Positions 20,285 to 27,483 of a DNA stretch of 64,000 bases are shown here, piece by piece. The notes beneath the pieces were generated by a model. It searched no databases, was not told where the DNA came from, and was given only the letters and a program-made list of their open reading frames with translations. Each line of letters begins with the position of its first letter. Positions within the stretch are counted from its first letter, which is position 1. The DNA is from an uncultured Flavobacteriaceae bacterium. Its GTDB lineage: Bacteria > Bacteroidota > Bacteroidia > Flavobacteriales > Flavobacteriaceae. The stretch lies in assembly GCA_943842245.1 (NCBI GenBank), contig CALTAJ010000002.1:207596-271595 (forward strand), given 5' to 3'. A program made the translations under genes and the position numbers.

Positions 20285-21230
20285 TTATAACTTTAAAATA
20301 GTTATCCTTCTAATGTTCTTGAATGTATTTTTGATTCGAGCTCAGCAAGAGCTCAGCTTTAATCACTACATGTTTAACAGCCAGTTATTTAATCCTGCTT
20401 TTGTTGGCTTAGAAGAAAATCTAACAATAAGCTCAATTCACAACTTGCAGTGGATAGGCTTTGATGGAAACCCAGTAACTAATTCAATCCTTTTAAGTTC
20501 TCCTTTAAAAAATAATTTAGGAGCTGGTTTAGAAGTAATTAATGATAGAATCGGGCCGGTGAATAATAATTTTATTGCCATTAATACCGTTTATCATCTT
20601 AAATTGAATAAAAATAGTCACAGCCTTTCATTAGGTCTTAAACTAAGCGGTAACGACCATAATATAAATTTAAGGAGCACAGACTTTGATGACTTATCTG
20701 ATCCAAATGCAAGAAACACAGATAATTATTTTGTTGAAAATATAGGTTTTGGATTACATTTTCAAACTGATAAATTATATCTAGGTTTTTCTATTCCCTA
20801 TTTTTTTGAAAATAAAATAACAAACAAACAAAGACATTATTACTTATCAGGTGGTTATAAAAAAGGATTAAGTGATAAATTAACAATCAATCCTAACTTT
20901 TTATTAAAAAAGACCGCTAATGCTCCTACAAGTATTGATGTCTCCTCTATTGTTTTTTATGAAGATTTATTTTGGTTTGGTGTAAATTATGGGGCGAGTC
21001 AAAGGGGTCTTTTCTCTGCAAATACATCCGGTGGAAGTGTAAGTTTTCTCTCTGGAATTAAATTAAATTCTTCTTTTTCCATAGGGTATTCAATTTCATC
21101 ACAACTAGGGGGATGGACAGCATCTGTTAACAGTCCTTCTCATGAAATATATCTGAAATTTAGCGCATCTAAAAATAGAACTGAATCAGTTGATAATAGC
21201 TCGACAGAGGAAAGTAAAATAAACAAATAG
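20277..21230 (+). CDS. PorP/SprF-family type IX secretion-associated outer membrane protein
   Basis: The 317-residue protein has a signal peptide (ending FLIRAQ) and the PorP/SprF start of the mature protein (LSFNHYMFNSQLFNPAFVG), followed by a beta-barrel-like repeat of strands. PorP/SprF proteins lie next to giant adhesins with the gliding-motility C-terminal domain and are needed for their export or attachment, as SprF is for SprB in Flavobacterium johnsoniae. The ATG overlaps the adhesin stop by 8 bp, which points to a dedicated pair. A perfect 15-bp inverted repeat ends the unit. Confidence 0.88.
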   Translation: MNNYNFKIVILLMFLNVFLIRAQQELSFNHYMFNSQLFNPAFVGLEENLTISSIHNLQWIGFDGNPVTNSILLSSPLKNNLGAGLEVINDRIGPVNNNFIAINTVYHLKLNKNSHSLSLGLKLSGNDHNINLRSTDFDDLSDPNARNTDNYFVENIGFGLHFQTDKLYLGFSIPYFFENKITNKQRHYYLSGGYKKGLSDKLTINPNFLLKKTANAPTSIDVSSIVFYEDLFWFGVNYGASQRGLFSANTSGGSVSFLSGIKLNSSFSIGYSISSQLGGWTASVNSPSHEIYLKFSASKNRTESVDNSSTEESKINK

Positions 21231-21253
21231 GAAAAAAACTATTTGTTTATTTT
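21216..21253 (+). terminator. Perfect 15-bp inverted repeat after the PorP/SprF gene
   Basis: AAAATAAACAAATAG (21216-21230, including the stop codon) pairs exactly with CTATTTGTTTATTTT (21239-21253) across an 8-nt A-rich loop. The stem is AT-rich but long and ends in a T-run, so it probably works as a terminator, perhaps in both directions, because a small minus-strand gene ends at 21269. Confidence 0.7.
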
Positions 21254-21268
21254 GAAAGAGTTTTTGGA

Positions 21269-21358
21269 TTAACTTTTAGCCACTTGTAATCCGAACCAAA
21301 TAATAGTAAAACCAATTGCAATCATTGTTAATGCCAGCTCTTTTAAAATTATTTGCAT
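21269..21358 (-). CDS. 29-residue membrane peptide, copy A of a twin pair
   Basis: The frame has an ATG start and 29 codons, with one hydrophobic helix containing IAIGFTIIWFGLQ and a basic C-terminal end (VAKS). It matches the peptide encoded at 25445-25534 at corresponding positions: the shared core is ALxMIxxGFxIIWFGL, both are 29 residues, and both begin with M plus a residue of similar type followed by I. The conserved core at two places in the window is the main reason to believe it is translated. No known family was recognised. A TAGGCTTG box about 15 nt before the ATG may be its promoter. Confidence 0.6.
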   Translation of the reverse strand: MQIILKELALTMIAIGFTIIWFGLQVAKS

Positions 21359-21389
21359 TTCAATTATTTTTTTCAAGCCTATTTAATAG

Positions 21390-21405
21390 CATCATAATTA
21401 TGATG
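21390..21405. repeat. 16-bp perfect palindrome
   Basis: CATCATAATTATGATG is fully self-complementary. It lies between the twin peptide A start and the stop codon of a short hydrophilic frame, which it overlaps. It could be an operator or may have no role. Confidence 0.35.
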
Positions 21406-21532
21406 TTTCGTTTTCTATTTTTCTTTTGATAACGATTATCTCTTCTTTTGAATATCGTTTATTATTCCAATATAAAGTAGATTGAGATTCAGGAAGAACT
21501 AAACCTTTAAAAAAACCATCTTTCTTTAGTAT
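21398..21532 (-). pseudogene. Short hydrophilic ORF without a valid start
   Basis: An open stretch of 44 codons reads LKKDGFFKGLVLPESQSTLY, then continues with WNNKRYSKEEIIVIKRKIEN. It looks protein-like but begins at ATA after a stop. An ATG lies 4 bases upstream in the neighbouring frame (21536), so a single-base indel near the start could have broken it. No family was recognised. Confidence 0.3.
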
Positions 21533-21652
21533 TCATAATTTTATAAAACAGAATTTCGAATTTATTAGTTTTTTTGAAAAATTGAATTTTTTTTGAGTGT
21601 ATGTTCAGTAAAAAATTAATAATTGCCTGACGTTAATAAAAGATCATTTCTT

Positions 21653-24118
21653 CTATTGAATAGTAATCGTGCCTACCATTCCTCCGTGTAAAGAACACTG
21701 ATAATAAAATGTTCCTGAAGAAGTTGGCGTCCAACTTATAGTTTGATTGGTTGTTCCATTATTATTTAGACCAGTTACGGTATTCCTTATTCCTGTTCCA
21801 GCAATTGTTTTAAGATAAAATGGATGACCAGAGGCATTAACAACAAAATCTATTGTATCGCCAACATTAAATATAAGATCTGGGTCATTCCCTGATATAT
21901 TCCCTGATCTATCAGAACCACTAAGAGTGTAATTAGAACTATTAGTTGCAGTTACATCAATACTATACGAAGATGAGGAAGAAGCAACACTTGTAGTAGA
22001 AGTGCCGCTTGAAGTATTGGCATCACTTGTGGTAGAAGTATCACTTGTAGTTGTGTTTCCGGTTGAAGTATTAGTAACATCTGGTGCAGTGACTACTATT
22101 TGAATAGTTCTAGTTATTTCAGTACAGCCTCCATTACTGTTGGTGGTAATTATTCCATTATAAGTTCCCGGAGTATTTATGCTTCCTTGTAAAGTGAAAG
22201 TTTGTCCCGATTTAATAAAAGAAAGAGTTGGTGGAAGTCCAATTGTTGATGTACCATTGTTTTGATTAGGTGATCCTGAGATAACAGATAATGCAGTAGC
22301 TGTGCCACCATAACTCACTACGATTGGATCAATTGCGCCAATAGATATAGATTGATTTAGTTGACCGGATACAACTGTTAAAGAAGGTGAATTTGAGTTT
22401 TTAGTTAGTGTTATTGTTTGTGATACTTGACTACAATTTGTGTTCCCATCCGTTGTAAATACTGAAAAACTATAATTATCGCTATTGAAAATTGGCGTAC
22501 CAGAGATAGTTAATGTTCCATTGCTGATATCTGTAGTTAATCCAGGAGGAATTGAATTTTGTTCAACATTTATATTAGTTTCTGTTCCTCCAAACTCATA
22601 AACTAAAGATTGTATTGCATCACCATCACATAACTCCTGAACAGGTGCTCCAGAGATAAGCGATAGTGTTGGACAATCACATTCTAATTCAAAACTAGTG
22701 GTGTTGTCATATATCCATCCTGAAGGGACTTGTTGGTAAATCAGTTGGCTAACTTTTACACAACTTAAGCCAGTATTCCCTGATAGGTCTAAAGAACTAA
22801 TATTACTGTTTTGTGAAAGGTCTATTACTGTTAACCCTGTACTGCTTAAATTAAGGGTAGTGAGCTTGTTAAGATTAACAAGTGGAACAGAGGTGATTGT
22901 ATTTCCACTTAAATTTAAGTCTGTAAGGTTTACAAACTCTTCTAGTCCGGTAAAATCTGCTATCTGTTTGTTACTTAAATCTAGTTGAGTAATTCCTAGC
23001 ATACTTGAATCATCAATATAAGTATCAATAGTAGTATCATAACCTGCATCTACAAGTGCCTGTTCAAAGTTCTGGTCTGGTATATAGGTTCTGTTTTGTT
23101 GATAGGTTTGAACTCTGCTTCCAACAACATCAAATTGAAACAAGTCTGTGATGTTAAGATTAAATCCTATCTGATTATTATTAATTTGAACATTAGAAAG
23201 GGAACCGTAATTATTGAGGACAATATTAGAGTTAGAGGTTACCGAATATGTGCCACTAATTTGTCCTGAAGAATAGTTTAGTCTAAATGAGCGATTGCGA
23301 TTAAATATTATACTGTACACATTGTAAATTGTTTTTTGACTCTGTTTAGGTTTTCTAATCTTCCATTTACCAACACCAAGATTAAATAAATCATATTCAA
23401 ATACAGCTTTTACAAGCTTTGGTTCCGTGATTATTATATCATAGGGGTTTTGTTCTGTGAGAGCTCCAGAGTCTTCCCACTCAATAAAGTCAGAACCTTC
23501 TTCAGCAGAAGCTGTTAATCTAACTGTAGTCTCAAACTCATAATCAGTAGATTTTGAGGTATTAATTATTTCTTCTTTTACTGTTCCTTCTCCTTGAGTT
23601 AATACTCTTAGCTCATAGGAAAGTTTCTTAAAAGTGGCAGTTACATTTTTAGGTCTATCAATTAAGATTTGAGAAGGGTTGGCTTCTCCTGTTATACCTC
23701 CAGACCAACCAGCAAAATAGTAACCCTTTGATGGAATAGCCTCTAACTGAACTGTAGTCCCAGAATCATAGTCAGTAGATTTTCCCGTATTAACTATCGT
23801 CTCTGCTATACTTCCTTCTCCGTTTATACTCGTTGTTAGGGCATATTGAACTAAACTAAAATTTGCTATTACATTTTTATTGTCATCTACAATTACTTCA
23901 ATAGGACTTGAAGAGCCTATTGCATCACCTGACCATCCTGTGAACTTATATTCAAGATTTGGTGTCGCTATAAGTGTTACTGTGCTTCCTTCTTTATATG
24001 TTCCTTGAGATGGTATTACAGTGCCGCCATCAGGTGGATTAGATTTTACATCTACAACAAACTCTTTTGTACAGCTAGAGAGTGAAACAATGAAAATTAA
24101 AAGAAGTAGTTTTTTCAG
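21653..24118 (-). CDS. Lipoprotein with InlB-like repeats, leucine-rich repeats and C-terminal cupredoxin-like domain
   Basis: The frame is continuous for 821 residues. A GTG at 23320 would give only 555 and omit the signal peptide. The only plausible start is CTG at 24118, directly before KKLLLLIFIVSLSSC, a textbook lipoprotein signal with Cys at the cleavage site. Then follow three divergent InlB B-type repeats (about 20-250; FTGWSGDAIG, FAGWSGGITG, then NVTATF-like ends), a leucine-rich segment (about 370-480; LTDLNLSGNTITSVP), two Ig-like segments, a Ser/Thr-rich linker, and a C-terminal domain with GHPFYLK and YYQCSLHGGMVG. The His, Cys, His and Met there are spaced like type 1 copper ligands. 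It is probably a surface or periplasmic anchored protein. The CTG is unusual and could be a mutated or misread ATG. Confidence 0.72.
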   Translation of the reverse strand: MKKLLLLIFIVSLSSCTKEFVVDVKSNPPDGGTVIPSQGTYKEGSTVTLIATPNLEYKFTGWSGDAIGSSSPIEVIVDDNKNVIANFSLVQYALTTSINGEGSIAETIVNTGKSTDYDSGTTVQLEAIPSKGYYFAGWSGGITGEANPSQILIDRPKNVTATFKKLSYELRVLTQGEGTVKEEIINTSKSTDYEFETTVRLTASAEEGSDFIEWEDSGALTEQNPYDIIITEPKLVKAVFEYDLFNLGVGKWKIRKPKQSQKTIYNVYSIIFNRNRSFRLNYSSGQISGTYSVTSNSNIVLNNYGSLSNVQINNNQIGFNLNITDLFQFDVVGSRVQTYQQNRTYIPDQNFEQALVDAGYDTTIDTYIDDSSMLGITQLDLSNKQIADFTGLEEFVNLTDLNLSGNTITSVPLVNLNKLTTLNLSSTGLTVIDLSQNSNISSLDLSGNTGLSCVKVSQLIYQQVPSGWIYDNTTSFELECDCPTLSLISGAPVQELCDGDAIQSLVYEFGGTETNINVEQNSIPPGLTTDISNGTLTISGTPIFNSDNYSFSVFTTDGNTNCSQVSQTITLTKNSNSPSLTVVSGQLNQSISIGAIDPIVVSYGGTATALSVISGSPNQNNGTSTIGLPPTLSFIKSGQTFTLQGSINTPGTYNGIITTNSNGGCTEITRTIQIVVTAPDVTNTSTGNTTTSDTSTTSDANTSSGTSTTSVASSSSSYSIDVTATNSSNYTLSGSDRSGNISGNDPDLIFNVGDTIDFVVNASGHPFYLKTIAGTGIRNTVTGLNNNGTTNQTISWTPTSSGTFYYQCSLHGGMVGTITIQ

Positions 24119-24301
24119 AATATTAATTTGTGGTTAACTAAAAATATTAAATTTTTCAATATCTCTAAAAGGTTCCCTATTTGAAAATGTCCAAGGAATA
24201 AGCGTCCAATTGGCTCTTTATTTGTCATAATAAACATTTAAATATACGATTAAATAGAAAATACAAATATAGCAGCATAAATGCATCGGGAATAATGCCA
24301 T

Positions 24302-25000
24302 TTAAAAATCAAAATAAGTGTTTGGATAAGGCTCATTAATTAGAGTAAAATGCCACCATTCCCTTGAATAAGATTTAAAACCATTTTGACTCATTATTGT
24401 TTGCAAAAAATTGCGGTTATTTTTTTGCAAATCTGTTATTGAGTCATAATCAATCCAAGATTCATTCCCAAATAAATCCCAACCACTTCCCATGTCAAGT
24501 TCTTTCCCAAAATTAATACTATCAGTGTAAATTAAAGTAATATCAACAGTACTCCCTCTGCTATGTCCAGATTTTTTAGCAACATATCCCTTAAGGAAAA
24601 GACTATCCTTTTTTTCATTTGGATAATACTTTTTTTTGGTTAGAGTATCACTTGCTTTTTTTGACCATTCAACAAAATTATTTACAGATTTCTGAGGCCT
24701 ATATCCATCAAATAGCTTTAAGCCTAAACCTTTTTTTGAAAGAATTTTTTGAATCTTAGTTAAAGCTTCTATAGCTTCATTTGTTAATATTTTTTTTGGT
24801 TTTTCGTAACCAATAACTGTTCGTCCCAAAAAATTATCTGAACCAGAATATCTTATGTCAAGAAGAATTGGAGGATCTATATTTTCGATTTTTAAGAAAC
24901 CTTTTGGAATATTTGATGTTTCGCAACTAACCAGTAATAAAAACAACAAGAAGAGTTTAATATTTTTAAGCTGTTCAATTGTATTCTCCCTATCCACCAA
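24302..25000 (-). CDS. D-Ala-D-Ala dipeptidase, VanX/DdpX family lipoprotein
   Basis: The 232-residue protein is of peptidase family M15D. Zinc and catalytic motifs are intact: SGHSRGSTVD (His and Asp ligands, near 142-151) and EWWH (catalytic Glu and zinc His, near 214-217). The substrate-side motif FDGYRPQ is near 98-104. The N terminus (IKLFLLFLLLVSCE) is a lipoprotein signal, so the enzyme should act in the periplasm on D-Ala-D-Ala from cell-wall turnover. There is no VanH or VanA partner, so it is not evidence of vancomycin resistance. No ATG precedes the signal; TTG at 25000 or the adjacent GTG is used. It appears monocistronic. Confidence 0.85.
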   Translation of the reverse strand: MVDRENTIEQLKNIKLFLLFLLLVSCETSNIPKGFLKIENIDPPILLDIRYSGSDNFLGRTVIGYEKPKKILTNEAIEALTKIQKILSKKGLGLKLFDGYRPQKSVNNFVEWSKKASDTLTKKKYYPNEKKDSLFLKGYVAKKSGHSRGSTVDITLIYTDSINFGKELDMGSGWDLFGNESWIDYDSITDLQKNNRNFLQTIMSQNGFKSYSREWWHFTLINEPYPNTYFDF

Positions 25001-25134
25001 TCATTTTATTTTAAGTATTACAAGTTATTAAAGTTATAAGTTTTTTGATTACTTCTCTCGAATTCGGCGTTATTGACTTTTCAAGAATTATTCAATTTCG
25101 TTGAAAATTTGAGAATAGATAATCTTATTATGAT

Positions 25135-25233
25135 TCAATTAAAAGCACTAGCAATGATGGCTTTTCCACTAATTAAAAAGACTATTCCTAGTAGTAATAT
25201 AAAAATTATTTGAGAGTCAATTATTAGATTCAA
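25135..25233 (-). CDS. Possible 32-residue membrane peptide
   Basis: A 32-codon frame starts at TTG and encodes a single hydrophobic helix (QIIFILLLGIVFLISGKA) preceded by a short acidic-polar N terminus. A TATTTTTG box (25254-25261 on this strand) lies about 20 nt upstream of the start. Only the hydrophobic pattern, the box and its place among other tiny membrane genes support it. Confidence 0.35.
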   Translation of the reverse strand: MNLIIDSQIIFILLLGIVFLISGKAIIASAFN

Positions 25234-25318
25234 AGAACTAGAAAACAACCCCTCAAAAATATCCGTATTGCAGTAATTATGAAGTATATAATCATTTTTA
25301 ATTCATCCTAATTAGATC

Positions 25319-25326
25319 TAATTTTG
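25319..25326 (+). promoter_or_regulatory. -7 box TAATTTTG, 4 nt before ATG
   Basis: This is an exact TAnnTTTG match ending 4 nt before the ATG at 25331, the same spacing seen before other genes in the window. It supports transcription of the very short ORF that follows. Confidence 0.5.
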
Positions 25327-25330
25327 AAAT

Positions 25331-25402
25331 ATGAACAATGGTCCTTTAATATTTGCTTTAGTCATTATGATAGGTTTTCTTATAGCTAGTTGCCTATCAT
25401 AA
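25331..25402 (+). CDS. 23-residue membrane peptide with leaderless-type promoter
   Basis: An ATG-started frame of 23 codons encodes one hydrophobic helix (PLIFALVIMIGFLIASCLS). It is preceded by TAATTTTG with the 4-nt spacing typical of this genome's leaderless starts. It lies 42 nt upstream of twin peptide B and may be co-transcribed with it. No family was recognised. Confidence 0.5.
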   Translation: MNNGPLIFALVIMIGFLIASCLS

Positions 25403-25444
25403 ATAATTTAATATTTTCCTTGTTCATTAAATAAAATCTATAAG

Positions 25445-25534
25445 ATGAAAATTCAATTAGTTTTAAAATCATTTGCATTATTAATGATAGTTGGAGGGTT
25501 TGCCATTATTTGGTTTGGTTTAAATCTAAGGTGA
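25445..25534 (+). CDS. 29-residue membrane peptide, copy B of a twin pair
   Basis: The frame has an ATG start and 29 codons with the hydrophobic core IVGGFAIIWFGLNLR. It has the same length, layout and IIWFGL motif as the peptide at 21269-21358. The two are clearly related although they lie 4 kb apart on opposite strands. It may share a transcript with the 23-residue peptide upstream, and it is followed by a strong hairpin (25565-25586). The function is unknown; a membrane helix is the only visible trait. Confidence 0.6.
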   Translation: MKIQLVLKSFALLMIVGGFAIIWFGLNLR

Positions 25535-25551
25535 GGATAACTTGAGAAATT

Positions 25552-25592
25552 ATCGTTTCCAAGTACCCCCAATTTATAGTGGGGGTTTCTTT
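25552..25592 (-). pseudogene. 3' relic of the 53-residue zinc-ribbon gene
   Basis: About 40 bases match the 3' end of the gene at 33517-33678 (both carry CGTTTCCAxGTACCxCC and ATTTATAGTG). On the minus strand it would encode the conserved ending PHYK-GGTWKR-stop, but a missing base shifts the frame. Nothing upstream of these bases matches, so it is a terminal fragment only. It now forms part of a terminator and supplies the stop codon of the 64-residue gene at 25574. Confidence 0.5.
25565..25592 (+). terminator. Rho-independent terminator, probably bidirectional
   Basis: ACCCCC (25565-25570) pairs with GGGGGT (25581-25586) around a 10-nt AT-rich loop, followed by TTCTTTTTT. It ends the rightward unit of tiny genes and, in the other direction, the 25574-25768 gene, whose stop codon lies in the loop. 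Confidence 0.75.
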
Positions 25593-25768
25593 TTTGAGTT
25601 TAAGTTCATTAAATAGAATGAAAAAAACATTAGTAGAACTCCTATAATTGTTGGAATTAATTCATAATCTCCAAAAAAAATATCGCTACCTATTGCAATG
25701 AAAAATCCAATAAAGAAAACACCCATATTGTTTCTAACTAAATATTCCATTTGCTTTTTAAAATTCAT
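25574..25768 (-). CDS. 64-residue two-helix membrane protein
   Basis: The protein starts MNFKKQMEYLVRNNMGVFFI and has two hydrophobic helices (about 15-32 and 39-55) and a basic tail ending SKKKPPL. The last residues and the stop are encoded by the relic of another gene, so the natural C terminus may have been replaced. A TAGCTTAA box lies exactly 4 nt before the ATG on this strand. No family was recognised. Confidence 0.55.
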   Translation of the reverse strand: MNFKKQMEYLVRNNMGVFFIGFFIAIGSDIFFGDYELIPTIIGVLLMFFSFYLMNLNSKKKPPL

Positions 25769-25974
25769 ACTATTAAGCTAAAAAAATATTAATTACGGAA
25801 TTCGCAATTTCTGCTGAAGTTATTTTACTGTGTTTAAATTAAAATATAGCACAAATATACCCAAAATACAGCGAGAAAAAGTCATTTAGGATTCCGGAGA
25901 AACCTTGATTCGAAACCCTTTTAAACAAGTATTTTTTGGAGCTGTATCTATGTTATATTTTCAATTTTTATGAT

Positions 25975-26151
25975 ATGAGTAAATTTTGGATAATTGTTGG
26001 ATATATTTCAGGTGTAGGATATATAGCTTTAATAATTTATAACATTGTAAAATCTGAATTCATTGCAGCAATTGGTCTTTCTCTTTTATTCTACTTTGTT
26101 TGGCTTGCCCCAAATATGGTGAAAATCAAAAATTTGATTAAATTCCTTTAA
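25975..26151 (+). CDS. 58-residue two-helix membrane protein
   Basis: The ATG at 25975 gives MSKFWIIVGYISGVGYIALI, a second helix (AAIGLSLLFYFVWLAPNM) and a basic C terminus. A TTG 13 codons upstream is possible, but the ATG gives a cleaner N terminus. It ends 17 nt before the hydrolase gene and is probably co-transcribed with it. No known family was recognised. Confidence 0.6.
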   Translation: MSKFWIIVGYISGVGYIALIIYNIVKSEFIAAIGLSLLFYFVWLAPNMVKIKNLIKFL

Positions 26152-26168
26152 AATTTAAATACTTTTAA

Positions 26169-27452
26169 ATGAACAAACTATCACTTATATTTCTCATACC
26201 ACTACTTTCTTTTGGACAATCTCAGCTCAATTCTTTTTATATAGGTGATCCACTACCTGATGCTCCTAAATTATCTGCAAGAGGAAATTTCAAAGTTGGT
26301 GTTAAAACAATTAAGGTTGTTAACCCTCATCAAATAGATATATTAAGTAGTAGTAAGGAAAAAACTGTTTTATATGACCGTTCTTTAACACTTGAAATAT
26401 GGTATCCTGCTAGCCTTGAGAATGACGAAAAAGAGGAGGTCGTTTACGATCAGGTAATGGGAGATTTTACAGTTCCCATGAGACCTATAATTCCATTTAA
26501 ATTTAAAGGTAGAGCAAGTCGCGATGCATCTACTGATTCATCTAAAGGTCCTTATCCTTTAGTTATTGTTTCCCATGGTTACCCAGGATCTAGATTAATG
26601 CTTAGCTATTTGACTGAAAATCTAGCTTCAAAAGGATATGTTGTAGTTTCAATTGATCACACAGACTCAACATTTCAAGATGCAACGAATATAATTAGCA
26701 CATTTTTAAACCGAAGCTTAGATGACCTTTTTGTGTTGAATGAAATCGCAAGACTCAGTACCGATTCTTCTTCTTTTCTAATGGGACTTGTAAATTTTGA
26801 TAATTCTGGACTTATCGGTTATTCGATGGGAGGCTTTGGAGCAATAAATATTGCGGGTGGAGGATATAGTGATCAAGCAGTCAAATTATTTACTGCTTTC
26901 TCAAATGGGAATAATGCTCTTGAAAAAAGAAAAATGGGGAATCCAGATTATATCAATTCTTTTGACAACCGATTTAAAGCAGTAGTTGCAATGGCTCCGT
27001 GGGGAATGGAAAATGGAATTTGGGATGCAGAAGGACTCAAAGAGGTTAAAATACCAACCTTTTTTGTTGCTGGGAGTAAAGATGATATTTCAGGCTATGA
27101 AAAAGGGGTTAAAGCAATTTATGATGGTGCTGTAAATGCTGAACGTTATTTGTTAACTTATGTAAATGCGCGTCACAACATAGCTCCCAATCCTCCTACA
27201 ACAGAAGTTATGGCTCCAGGGCTCCATATCGATGAATATTTACGCTATGCAGATTCTGTTTGGGACCAACGTAGAATCAATAATATCAATCAGCACTTTA
27301 TTACTGCATTTTTGGGAGTGAAACTAAAAAAAAATACAGATTACTTACCCTACCTAGATGCTAAAGGATTTGACAAACAAGACCCTTGGGAAGGATTTTT
27401 ACCAAGAACATCAGTAGGTTTGGAGTTTAGGATGGATTCACCAGCTCAATAA
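26169..27452 (+). CDS. Secreted alpha/beta hydrolase (dienelactone hydrolase/PAF-acetylhydrolase-like)
   Basis: The 427-residue protein has a signal peptide (ending PLLSFGQSQ). It shows the alpha/beta hydrolase core: the oxyanion-strand motif PLVIVSHGYPGSR near 135-147, the nucleophile elbow GYSMGG near 217-222, the acid-strand segment TFFVAGSKDDISG near 297-309, and the catalytic His in NARHNIAP near 336-343. The overall layout, with a long N-terminal segment before the hydrolase core, fits secreted dienelactone-hydrolase or platelet-activating-factor acetylhydrolase-like esterases. The natural ester is unknown. It is convergent with the next esterase gene, 31 bp away. Confidence 0.78.
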   Translation: MNKLSLIFLIPLLSFGQSQLNSFYIGDPLPDAPKLSARGNFKVGVKTIKVVNPHQIDILSSSKEKTVLYDRSLTLEIWYPASLENDEKEEVVYDQVMGDFTVPMRPIIPFKFKGRASRDASTDSSKGPYPLVIVSHGYPGSRLMLSYLTENLASKGYVVVSIDHTDSTFQDATNIISTFLNRSLDDLFVLNEIARLSTDSSSFLMGLVNFDNSGLIGYSMGGFGAINIAGGGYSDQAVKLFTAFSNGNNALEKRKMGNPDYINSFDNRFKAVVAMAPWGMENGIWDAEGLKEVKIPTFFVAGSKDDISGYEKGVKAIYDGAVNAERYLLTYVNARHNIAPNPPTTEVMAPGLHIDEYLRYADSVWDQRRINNINQHFITAFLGVKLKKNTDYLPYLDAKGFDKQDPWEGFLPRTSVGLEFRMDSPAQ

Positions 27453-27483
27453 CAGCACAAATACATCGAAAAAAAAGTTTCTA

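Noticed and set aside
23318..23320. GTG as start of the InlB-repeat lipoprotein
   Set aside because: The frame continues upstream without stop through three repeats to a lipoprotein signal, so this codon is internal.
24302..25000. VanX-like dipeptidase as a vancomycin resistance gene
   Set aside because: VanH, VanA and regulator genes are absent, the protein is a lipoprotein, and such DdpX-type enzymes serve cell-wall turnover.
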